Source: Adineta ricciae (lineage: Eukaryota; Rotifera; Eurotatoria; Adinetida; Adinetidae). Taken from it: DNA of 64,000 bases. The translations under genes were made by a program, and so were the position numbers. Shown here in pieces: positions 1-11,800 of this stretch. The notes beneath the pieces are model-generated. The model was not told the origin of the DNA. It was given only the letters and a program-made list of their open reading frames with translations, and made no database searches. The DNA lies in the NCBI GenBank assembly GCA_905250025.1, contig CAJNOJ010000117.1:186001-250000 (forward strand), written 5' to 3'. The first letter of the stretch is position 1; every line of letters begins with the position of its first letter.

Positions 1-243
1 ATCCGCAAGTGCCTTTTCTTAGCATAGTCTAAGTCGTAAAGTACGCCGCTTACACGAATATGACTGATCTATCTTATATACACTTATATGCTTACTCAAT
101 GTAAAGAAATGGCCTCATTTGAGATTTATGGATTTCATAAAGTCATACTGTCAAAGTTTTAACACGATTCAAACAATTCTCAGCTCCACTATATTAATCA
201 AGCTTTTCATCGCCGGCTGAAACAAACGTCAAGTGTATTTCTA

Positions 244-723
244 ATGATCGCTAGTAACACTGCTACAATATTAACAATGGAAAATGATGCTAATGATCGA
301 GGTAAAAGCGATTCAGATGCCATATCCGTTGCATCTGTGTATCCTTCAGTAGCATCAGCATCAGCAGGTGTTTCACAATCGTCTCCAAAGTGTAGTACCA
401 TTGTGCCACCAATTCCACCATCAAAAGAAAAGAAGCCAACATCGGACGAAACGCTAAATATCTATGATACCGGATTGGAGGACAGGAGTTACGGAGTTGT
501 TAATTATATGGTCTGGTCCCAAATTAATGTCTTCTTCGGTGTTATTATTTTGGGTATCGTTGCTATATTAATGTCGAAATATACAACAAAACTAGCAAAA
601 GATGGTAAACTCAAAAAAGCCAAGATCTTATCAAAAATCACCCTCGGTTTCAATATATTCATTACTATCCTATTCACTGGTGCGTTAGTATTTCTACTGG
701 CCTATTTTACTGAAATCAGATAA
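244..723 (+). CDS. CD225/dispanin (IFITM-like) two-helix membrane protein
   Basis: This is a single-exon frame of 159 codons. The first ~80 residues are Ser/Ala/Pro-rich and look disordered. The C-terminal half has the CD225/dispanin layout: a membrane segment starting near YMVWSQINVFFG and running through LGIVAILMSK, a basic loop with KDGKLKKAKILSK, then a second hydrophobic segment (FNIFITILFTGALVFLLAYF) close to the end. In IFITM and dispanin proteins this region is a re-entrant helix, a loop and a transmembrane helix that alter membrane curvature or fusion, or act in vesicle trafficking. The paired Cys typical of palmitoylated vertebrate IFITMs is absent here (VIILG at that place). The start could be the first ATG or the in-frame ATG at 280 (MENDAND), which has a better AACAATGG context. 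An antiviral role is not shown by the sequence; the family assignment rests on topology and loop pattern. Confidence 0.7.
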   Translation: MIASNTATILTMENDANDRGKSDSDAISVASVYPSVASASAGVSQSSPKCSTIVPPIPPSKEKKPTSDETLNIYDTGLEDRSYGVVNYMVWSQINVFFGVIILGIVAILMSKYTTKLAKDGKLKKAKILSKITLGFNIFITILFTGALVFLLAYFTEIR

Positions 724-1136
724 ATCCCCTACGCAATCATTGCCATTTTGCCCGAAACTAATGTTAAACATCGATGTTGTACAAATGTTGCTATAGTATT
801 GTCAACATCGTTTTGAAAAAGATGACTCAAACTCACTTCTTCGTTTTGATTCATAAAATGTTAATTTGCAATACATGTGGAAATTTGAGATCGATAGTCA
901 TCTTATATAAATAATATGCACAGACTTTGTCATTTCACAAGAGATGACGAAAGTCGGATCTACATGTTTGATATTGCCATTGCACAACCAATGACAACTC
1001 ATAGGTACTTCAAGTATGATAAGAGATCGGCGACGAAATGAAAATAAAAAGTACATGATGTTTATAGTTATTTGAGATAACGATGGATAAATAGATTTAT
1101 CAGTGTCAGTTTAGTTATATTCAGTGTTTTTGGTGT
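724..1136. other. Intergenic, no gene seen
   Basis: AT-rich spacer between the IFITM-like gene and the hydrolase-fold gene. I find no frame longer than a few dozen codons and no RNA-gene pattern. It presumably holds the 3' end of the first gene and the promoter of the second. Confidence 0.5.
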
Positions 1137-2481
1137 GTGGAAATGACAAGTCCTCTGCGATCGAAAACCAAGAAGAAAAAAGCGATTCGACGAGTATCGA
1201 AGAGTCCTCAGCGTAGATATTCTCCAGAACGTGTTCGAACATCAATTCAAGTAGATTTTCAAGAATTCGCTTATTCCGATCCAGTTGATTCTTCCCGATC
1301 GTTGCGTAAGTTTTCGTCCTCATCGAAGTTCTTTCTATCGAGATGAGTTTCAGTGCCAAATGTACTATTCGAACGACATGATCAAGATACTTTGTCCGAA
1401 CAAGCGACTAAATTATTCAATTCTACGGTTGTGTTCGATGAAACTGAACGTGCATGGTTACTTGAGAATATGTGTAGCACAACAATTTCAATCAAAGTTG
1501 ATCATCTTGTATTTTCTATCAATGGCAATTACGCACTAAAGTTCGTTAATGATTGATATATTTAATACGATAATTTGCTCATGGATTTCATTAGAGAAAA
1601 TCAACAAACTGTTCTTTTTCTCCATGGCTTCGGTGCCGGTCGAAATTGGGCAAAGTAAGATGCGTCTTGTCTTTCAATATATTTGATATATTGCTGTGAT
1701 AACAGTTGGTTGAAGTTAGCTTATCCACTGAGTCAACAAGGTCGATATTCAACGATTTTCGTTGATTTACCCGGCTTTGGTCAATCAAGTGGCCGAAGTT
1801 TAGATCAAGCAAGTTGGAAACGTTACGGTCCTGAAATTCTCGTTGCTATTGTCTCGAGTTTTCATCTACACCATTCGATTTATGTTGTTGCTCAATGCGG
1901 CAAGTATAAAAAGATAATCTTCTACATATCATCGAACTGTTCTTTGTACACAGGTGGAGCAGCAACAACTGTACGTACAATTAATCGATATCCTCAATGG
2001 TTTCGCAATCGTAATCTTATCTTTTGTAATTCGGTCATTGGTGATTTCGGCGAAGAGAAAGTTGGAGTAAGTTAGATATACTGACGACAGAGAGTGCAAA
2101 CTGTAAATCCATGCAAATGATTTCTTACTTTCATCTAGGACTTCGAGATAACTCTGACGCGGTTCAATATCTATATCGTGGTTTTCTGGACTCCAGATGA
2201 GGATCATACCAAATACTGCGTGGTAAGCGTTTTCATTGCTGATGAAATTTCGTTTCATTTCATAATTTAAGGCATACAAACGTTGGAATCGATTACGAGC
2301 ATCGAGTTTTCGTAATTTACAATTGATTGACCTTGATCCGAAAACTCAAACTAAGAAACTTCATTATCCTTTGGTGTCAGTTGCACAAATGAGCCGTTGT
2401 CCACTGAAAAACAAAGCTCTCGTCTATAAACTCAGTGATGAATATATTCAGCAAATTATTGATATTCTCGATCGAAAATAA
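1137..2481 (+). CDS. Alpha/beta hydrolase-fold protein with Cys at the nucleophile elbow
   Basis: Seven exons join in frame: 1137-1305, 1354-1540, 1595-1654, 1706-1899, 1954-2066, 2139-2222 and 2272-2481. The N-terminus is very basic (RSKTKKKKAIRRVSKSPQRR). The fold is recognisable from the strand and oxyanion-loop motif LFLHGFGAGRNW, the FVDLPGFGQSSG strand, the nucleophile elbow VVAQCGGA and the late strand VVFWTPDED that usually carries the catalytic acid. The elbow has Cys where most members have Ser (compare G-x-S-x-G), as in dienelactone-hydrolase-type enzymes. No clear GH-type catalytic histidine loop is visible near the C-terminus, so it may be catalytically altered or inactive. Intron 4 (1900-1953) only keeps the frame if its donor is GCAAGT, making it a GC-AG intron. 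The start could instead be the ATG at 1143. Substrate unknown. Confidence 0.65.
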
Positions 2482-2888
2482 TATGATTATCTTTTCAATC
2501 ATCTCAAAATTTGCTTTGCTTTACTGTAATTAAAGTTTCTGCATTAAAATATAAACTTTCTAGCAACACTGTTTATATACTGAATTAAAAGTAAAGCAAA
2601 ATGCGCTTTAAAAACAAGACAAATTGCAGCACCCTTGTAAAGGACATGATGACTCTGTAAAAAAAAGTATAATTGAGAAAGAAATAGAAAAAAAAAGATG
2701 CATAATACGAGCGGAGAGTGACGAGTAAAATTCTTCGTTCTGTTATGTTATTGTCGTTACCATTGTCACCATGCCATTCTTGTGTATGCGTGTGTGTGTG
2801 TCAACAAACGTCGATGAAATAATAAGAATAAACGTCGTTTCCCTTCAACTGATCTATTTATTCGAACGAAATCATTTCCTTCGTCAAC
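2482..2888. other. Intergenic / promoter region
   Basis: AT-rich spacer with A-runs and a short TG run near 2785-2800. No coding frame is supported. It carries the 3' UTR of the hydrolase-fold gene and the 5' region of the Roco gene, whose ATG at 2889 sits in a good AACATGG context. Confidence 0.5.
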
Positions 2889-5800
2889 ATGGCAGAGAAG
2901 AGATCCAAGAAATCGAAAGATAGAAAAATCTCTAAGCGCGATGAAGAAGCGGAGGAGGCTATGCATGATGTATTCGAACCGCTCAGTGAAGCGCTTCTGC
3001 AAGAGCTCAAACCACCGATCGTACAGTTACAACAAAACACTAATGTCTTCCAACTACCCCCTCCTCCACCGATCGAGCAGTTACAACAAAACACTAATGT
3101 CTCCAAACCATCCTCTCGTCCACCGATCGAGCAGTTACAACAAAATACTAAAGTCTCCAAACTACCTCCTCGTTTACCAATGGAACGTAATGCATCCAAA
3201 ATGAGAGTCCCAATGGAGAAATCGAAGGACTCATATCATGTTCAATCAGACCTATTGGAAATCCTACAGACGGAAAACAATCCCAATGAACACGTCGGTT
3301 TATTTTCTTCTCCCGTTTCAACTAAAAAATCTGCTCGGTTGTTTTCCGACGATGACGATGATATTTTTCTTGGTGAAAAAGAGCGGCAAAATCTCATTCC
3401 AACGCCTATCTTACCACCTATATCGCGTACGTGCAATCTCAATGACATATTTCGAGATTCATCTCTATCGCCATCCATCAAAGCCTTCAAAGTAAGTAAA
3501 TGAAGACTTTCGACTGTTTCCTATTCGTTCACATAGGACGCGTGTTCTGAATATGCGAGAGCATGTGGAAAACTTGAATGTTATGGAAATGTGTTGTTAA
3601 CAGACGTTCATCTGTATGAATTGAGTCAACTAGAATGGCCACTTTTGGACAAAATTCAAGTGCGAGCTTGTCCACATATTACACCCTTTGGTTTAAGTTA
3701 TCTTCGGAAGATCAATGAGAAACATGACCTTCGATCAGTCCAATTCGTAAGACTTTTGCATATGAACCTTTGTCATTTCTTGTCATCCGTTTCCAGAATG
3801 TCGACTTGTTAATTCATGATCGTCAGATGATCGAAATCGACATGAACTCAACCACTGCAACGATTACAAAACTGGAAGATTTCTTCAAACAAGTAAAAAT
3901 GTCTCATTCAATCTGAACTTTCTTGTATATCAATGAGAATAATTTAGAGTGTGAAAACGTCTATCTCTAAAGTTTTGATCTATCATACAACGTCTCTACC
4001 AAACTCCACTCTCTCACCAGATAAAATGATCATCAATCAAATCCAAAAGGTCAAAGAAAGTTCTCCGATGACCATCAGCTATCTATTGACAACATCCGGA
4101 CAATGTCAAATCGCCTATCTCGAATGTGTTAACGTAAACTCGCAGTTTTCTCATTTATCCGAATCGAATTTCTTTCTTGTTTTTTCTTCTAGTCTATTCT
4201 CTTCAAAGAATTAAGCACATCTTTTCATCCTCAAATAGTTTATCTCGTTGTTTCCAATACTGATGATTTACTAAAATGTCTCTTCTCAATCGATTGTGAT
4301 CTATCGTTCTCAATTTTGGTAAGTAAACAAAGAGAAGAACCTAATGAGTATCTTATCGTTCACACAGAATCACCAACTTCGATTAATTATTGACAATCAT
4401 GAATCTGTGGATCATTTCCTATCGGACCTCCATTCGAAATTGAAATCGATCAGTAAATCGGCACATGAGCTCTATACGCATCATGTGTACAATGATAATC
4501 CAAATGTGTAAGAGATCAATCAAATCCAGGAAAATATCTCGTTTTTCATCGAGTTTTTCAGATCGGAGAATGACGATTATCGACGAAATCATTTTCTTAG
4601 TAGTTTGTTGCACACACAAACCAAATGCGATTTATTAACGAAGAAATTAACCAAAGATCAATGTTTACTTTCTAAACAGAAGGTATTCATTTTCTAATCT
4701 AGATGTTCATGCTCCTAGTTAGCTATCTTTCCTTCGTAGGATTCGTCATTTCTTCCAAATCATATGGCAAAAGATGCTGTGAAACACTGTGATACTTTAT
4801 ATACATTTAGTTTCGAGAAGATGCCGAATGAAACGGTGGTGAAAACAAGCGAGTCGGTCAACACATTTATCAATCAGCTAACAAAAGAAGCAAAAGGAAA
4901 ACGGGAAGAAGAAGTATTACCTAGTTCAATGAAATTAGCAAAGATTTATTTTCAACATAAATTAATAACTGTAAGTGAAGAAAATCATTCGAAATCTGAT
5001 CTGATGAATGTCTTTCTCAAGGATACTGTTCTTGATATTCATTCGACAAGTAGTGGAGAGTCGTATTACGTTTCGAATATGGAATGGTTTTGCCAAATGT
5101 TGAATAAGTTGCTCAATATTCAATCGCGTCCGCATCGAAAAACCGAACAAGTCTTTGATCAAATCAAATCTACAATTGGCTCAGATGTTCATTTGTTGAC
5201 AAAATACGATTTCAAAAATTTTCAAATCAATCGCGATGAAGTAAGAAGAAAGCAAAACGTTTCTTTCATCATCTCTTTGCATTCAAGACCAATTTCTTTC
5301 AATGGCTATTCAACACTTGGAATATTGGTTTCTCGATAAACACGAACGATCAACAAATGTTTCTTTTATCCAATTCGATTGCATCGAAACCACCCGTTCC
5401 TTTAGTAAGTTGAAAATCGATGGAAGATGAGAGAGAGGGAGATGTACTATTTTATTGTAGAGTACAGTTTGGCCGGAGACATGGGAAGAGGATGATCGCG
5501 AATTTGTTATCCACTTTCGATTATTACATCCATGCGATGCAGCCATTTTATTTGAGTTTTATAAATTGCTTCCTTCGCAGAAATTACTGCTTGCTTCAAG
5601 AGATTTTCTGTTGATTCTAGAAGGTGCCGTGGAAATTTTAGTCCAATACCAACATGAAATCGATCGTGGAACAGGTAATCCATCTTGATAGCTTGAAGAA
5701 AGTGTTGCTTTAGAGAAATCTTCAAAATAGATATCAGGGTTACTTTCCGTACGCTTGATTTACTTCCGAAAGATGCATCCGATCTTTCGAGCAGTTTTGT

Positions 5801-8800
5801 TCAAGAATCATTTGAATATCTCATCAGAGAATACTATGTCATCATTTGGGCTTATCTATTCAAACTTGATTATGCTTTCAAAGTAAATCATATGAGTATT
5901 CTCAAACGATGTTTCTTTCTGCCTTTCAACCTAGGTCCGAACAGGCAATGCTAAAACATCCGATTCTCTTGAAACCATTGTCGGTAGGTATAACAAATGA
6001 TACTGAATCAATCAGATTTGGTTAATTATCGTTTCAGGTAATGAAATCATGACTTCGAAATGGCATCATCTAGCTTTATATCATTACTCACCTGCTCCGA
6101 CATTGTCCACTGCTTGTTCCGTGTGTGGCCTTCGTCCTGCAGCCAATAAATCGCTTTATGTAAAGCTTTTTTTCCTATGATATCTGATTTTCTTGAATGT
6201 TTTCGTTTCAGAGGGCATGTGCAACTTTATCACCTGCACGTCACACAACGACGCAGACGGAAAGTGAAACAGATCCATCGGGCTTTGTCGTACTTGATAT
6301 AGAACGCAAACAGGCTACTTTTCGTTCTACAAAAGGAGATCAGTTCGATGCTAGTTCACTTTCCACTACATTTTCCTATACTGGTAAACAGTGTTTGACA
6401 CCAGAGGGATGTAATTCATTTGAGGTCGTATTTGTAAGTACGGATGATGCTACGCCAGTATCGCCGGTAGCATTGTTCTCATTGATGGAAATAGGATGTT
6501 TGATGTAAGTTGTCAATTCGATTGATTTTCTCTTCCTGAAGGGATATTTCTAGAAATAACTCTCAAATAAAAGAAGATGAGAAAATACTCTTTGAATATG
6601 GTCTCAATGTGAATACGTCAGTCGAAAAATCCGAAAGAAACGCACAAAAGCAAGAAGTATGGTCTTTCTAATCACTATATTTTTGTTAAGAAAAAGCATT
6701 TTTGTAAAATTTTAGCCGATGAGTTTCCTTGACGAAATTCGTAATTTCGGTGGCGTAGGTGGTTTAAAACGATCAAATGCAAAAAAGAAAAAAACCGACA
6801 CTGTACAGGAATTCTACAATGGTTTACGATTACGTATAGATATTATTCTCACTCATAAACCTGTAAGTCATGAATCCTATGTTTCTATGTAAGATATTCT
6901 CTTCATTAGAACACATACGAAATGGTTTTATCCATTAATGACATTCCATGGTCTCGGAAAACAATTCGACGTAAAACTGCTCAGACGACGCTTCAGCCCT
7001 ATCTTCAAACTCCAGGAATTTCTAACGCAAACCAAAATATACGACTATTTATCCATCACTATACGACAGCTCTTGTTAGTTTGATTTAACATGAGACTAT
7101 AATTGGAAAATCGAATGTGTTAATCTTTTAGGATAAAGCATTTGTTGCAAATCCATCTGACAATGATGAACATATTTTTGAAAGTAAAATCGAAACTCCC
7201 TGGAAAGTTGGTATGCGTCTCGAAGCTAAAGACCGAAAAAATCCATCTATATTAGCTGTTGCAAACATCAGTATGTATTTTCTCGTCTGTTTCGATTTTT
7301 TTATTCTTACGTCCGATTATCTTTCAGTCGAAGTGTACGAAGACAATCGCATACGAATTAATTTTGACGGATGGACCTCAACGTATGACTACACAGTTGA
7401 AACTGATAATCCTGATCTACATCCATGTGGTTATTGGGAATATATTCAACGAGTTTTATACAAAAATATCAATGTAACCAACGGACATTCGCATTTGACA
7501 TTCAATCGTTTCGATAAACCAAAATGTAAATAGACAAGCAATCTATATGGATGTTTCATAGATTGATTTGATGTTTTAGCTTACAACGGTGCGTTCAGTT
7601 GGCGAAACTATTTAACAGAAAAGAATGAACAACCAGTGCCATATGAATGTTTCAATTATGTAAGAAATTCAAATGAGAAACAAATTTTGTTTCGATATTC
7701 TGATTGTTTAGTTACAAACGGAGGGTATGCCAATCGAATATTTTCCTCATGGTATAACGAAATCGGCATTTATTCGTCTCTCGTGTCGTCATTATCACAA
7801 TGTTCGAGTTAAATATCAAAAAATGAATACAATCGTTCAAAATGAAATCGCTAATCAAATTCTTTTTGAGCATCGCATCAAATCGACAAATGCCACTTCT
7901 TTGACAAGTTCAGGCGTAATTATGTTACCAGCATCGTTCGATACGACAATGTTAATATATCCGTGTTTGAAACAATTTCAAAATGGAACTGATATCAATC
8001 TCCATCTGACTTGCAATCATCGATGTGAGTGAAAACGACTTCTTAGGTTATCATTGAACTATTCGAAGTAACTTTCAGGTTATTCGCCATTGGATTCGAA
8101 CACGATTGTATTCGGTTGTCATTTAATAGATACCAAAGGTATCGCACTAAATAAATCGGAACTTGATATGTCGATTATTTCAATCTGTATGATGACTGCT
8201 ATTGATCTTGCTCGAAATCAAGTAAATTTCTCCTGAAAAAATTCGTTATTACAGTAGAATTTTGCCTCTATTCAGAAACATCCAATTGCACCTTCGACAT
8301 CACAACTAATTTCGGACAAAAACGGTTCATTCTCCAAACAAACGATTGAAGTCTACATGCGTTCTTGGTTGGAGTTAAGTGCGTATATCACATGTATGCG
8401 ATCAACCGATTTCTACATTCAACGCTACGGAGTCAATATCACAGAAGAAACTCCTGAGTTATTCCATACGATTTATAATGACCAAGAATTATTTGCTGGT
8501 TTTAAGAAAACTTGCGCCGCTATTAGTCTTTCTGATGAAAATTTGCTGAGAAAACCTTATCTGGAGTTCGGAAAATATGGTGAATGTTATTACTGCAGTT
8601 TGCTTCGTGATGATGAAAGCAAAGTGAAAACATCGGACATATCCTTTCAACAACGTATCACTGCGATTGGTGACTATGCCGCAAGTATATTCTACTTTGA
8701 AATGAGAAAGCCGAAGAAAAATCCATTACAAAATCGTTTGCTGTTTAACGATGAGTTCTTCGTTAAATTCAATGCTTTGGAATACATAGACGCTGATAAC

Positions 8801-11800
8801 GTTGTTATCGATCGATTTCAGTTAAGTCATAAAAATGGTGATGCACTGAGGAACTTAACTTTTCTTTCGTTGGAAAACAATGATTTGATAACGATTGATG
8901 TGGAATTTCGTTCGTTGAAGAAATTGTCACATATTAAGTTGAGTCAAAATCCGCTGGAGAGTTTACCAATCGATCTTTTCACTCCGCGATCGTTGCAATC
9001 TGTCGAGTTGAACGAACTTGGTCAATTAATTGACATCAACCCAAATTCAAGATTTTCATCCGATTTAAAGACTTTAACAATAACAAATAGCATCTTCTCG
9101 ACGTTACCATTGACATTATGTGCAGACGGTCGATCGAAATTAACAAAATTAGTATTGAACGGTGTACCCTGGTGGGGAATTGATGGCATGAGCGTGAATG
9201 AAGTCGTTCAGTATGAATCGTTCATGAATAAATTTATTCCGTACTTAAGCAAGGATGAATTATCAGCAATCTATCAAATGTATGATGAAGATCTTAATGG
9301 AGTGTTATCCTATTCGGAGATTAATCTAATGAATGCACATATCTATCGTTTTCTTCCGCGTTTAAGACAAACTCAAACGAAAATAGTAAGATCGTTCTAT
9401 TTTATCCTTTCGTCAGTAAATCTCAATTTCGATCTGAATATTTTCAGCCTGGTTCTGGTCGATCGTCGGTTGAACCATCAAGCACCAATGACTTAGATGC
9501 TTCTAAACAAGAATCATTCCTTCTCGATACATCAGGCTTTCCTTCATCGATCTTTCAATTGGAACAGCTAACGTCTTTGACTCTTCAATATCAAGCGATT
9601 AAAACTGTTCCCGATGCCATCAAACAGCTTCGATATTTGAGCGAACTCAATTTGAGTCATTGCATTGAATTGGAAACAATCAGTCCAGAAGTCGGATTAT
9701 TACCACTGAAAGAACTGAATTTAACTGGATGTGTCTCGTTGAAAACGCCACCAGCGGAAATCATCCGTCGTGGACTTACACAAACAATGGCGTTTTTACA
9801 ACGGTTGATCGGCGGTTCGACGACATGCAAGCGAACAAAACTGATGTTAGTAGGTCTGGGAGGTGCAGGAAAAACAAGTTTAGTTCGAGCTTTTCTCGCC
9901 TCCCATTCCGATTCGACGCCAGAAGTGACTGATGGTATTGATATTCTCAAATGGAAAGTACCACTGGGTGAACCTGATGATGTACTAGAATTCAGTGTTT
10001 GGGATTTTGCTGGGCAATCGGTTTATTATCATACGCATCAAGTAGGAGATTTGCATTGATTTGACTTTGTGCGAAAATATGTTGTGATATTTAGTTCTTT
10101 TTGGCAAAGAAAGCTGTTTATGTCTTAGCTTGGAATATTCGTTTGGGCGCTGAACACGCTGGTCTTGACTTTTGGCTTTCATCGATCTGTTGTCATGCGC
10201 CAAATGCACCTATTTTCGTTGTCGGTACTCACATGGATCAAGTCTCTCGTATTGATTTGCGCCAAGATGATCTCAAACGACGTTATCCTCAAATCTCTGA
10301 ATTTATCAATGTTAGCACATACACAGGAGAAAATGTCGACAGTTTAATCGAAAATATCATTCGAACAACACTTGCATTACCTTACATGGACGAACAAATT
10401 CCCAAAGCATGGTTGAATTTTGAAAACATCATCACTACGCGCAAGGAGGACATTCTGGAATACAAAGAAGTGGAAGAAATCGCTCATGACGCTGGAATAT
10501 TCGAACCCGACGAAGTCTTACAATCAGTTCAATTTCTCCATGATCTCGGCTCGCTACAATATTTTGCATCGGAACAGTTGAAAAACTACGTTGTCATCAA
10601 TCCACAATGGATTGTCAATGTTATGGCTTGCATTGTCAGTATTAAAGATAGTCCAGTCAAAGACGGAAGATTAAATTATTCAGATATTGGAATCATTTGG
10701 AAAGATTATCAGGAAGAGTTACATCCTTGGATACTGAAATTAACCGAAGCATTTGATTTAACATTCCCCGTACCTGATCAGAATATGAATTTAGTACCAT
10801 GTTTGTTGCCTGAAGAAGAACCGGAGGTTTGCTGACTTTGTCATATTAAATCATTTAGTTGCGATTTGTTTTCAGTATACATGGAATGAAGACGATACCG
10901 ATCCAGAACATCGAGAATTGAAAGTTGTGTACACATTCAATTATCTTCCTGGTGGGTTCAGCTTTGTGTGTGTTTTCTAGTGACTAATGTTCGCTTTTTT
11001 TTTATATCGTAGCGGGTTTATTCAACCGAGCGCAAGTTCGTCTTTTTCAATTTTCGGATAAATCCACAATTTGGCGATATGGTTCATTATTAGTCAAGAA
11101 TAATCATCGAGCAGTTATAATTCGTTCTGATGGTTCGCTCGCTATCTCATTCATTTGTTTCATATCTACGTTTTCCTTGCTTAGATCGGCATATTGATAT
11201 TAAAATTCAAGGTGTCCGACCAGATAATATTCTTTTCCTCATTCATGAAGTTTTCGAAGGGCTCGTCAATGAATCATTCTTTGGTGTTACATATGACATC
11301 GCATTTCCATGTCCAGATTGTGTTGAACTCGTAAAAATCTATTTCTCAAAAGATATTCTCGAATGAAACTCCTTTTTCTTCGAAGGGTACCAATGAACCA
11401 TGGCAATTCTCCTCTTCATTAATTAATCGCGCTATCGAACTTAAGTCGCCATCAATTCAATGCCATCGTTTCTTTCACGTAGCATCTGTTACCGACTGTA
11501 AGAGTGACTTTCTTTCACTATCTTTCATTGATAAATACATTTCTACCCCTTAGTACAAGCACTTGTTCCACCTGATAGTAAAAGCAATTATGATTTACAT
11601 TTGGAATATTCCGTACGTGACCTGAAATCTTACAAACAAAACGTGGCAGTGGATATCGTCTATCTCTATCCAGCTGAGCATATTCCAACGGCTAATCAAA
11701 TTGAAACGAAAGTCGATCCGAGAAAAATCAACGATGACCTCACAAGTATATCCATAGTTTTTCGGAAATTCCTGTTCAGGAAGCATTCTTGTCTGATTGA

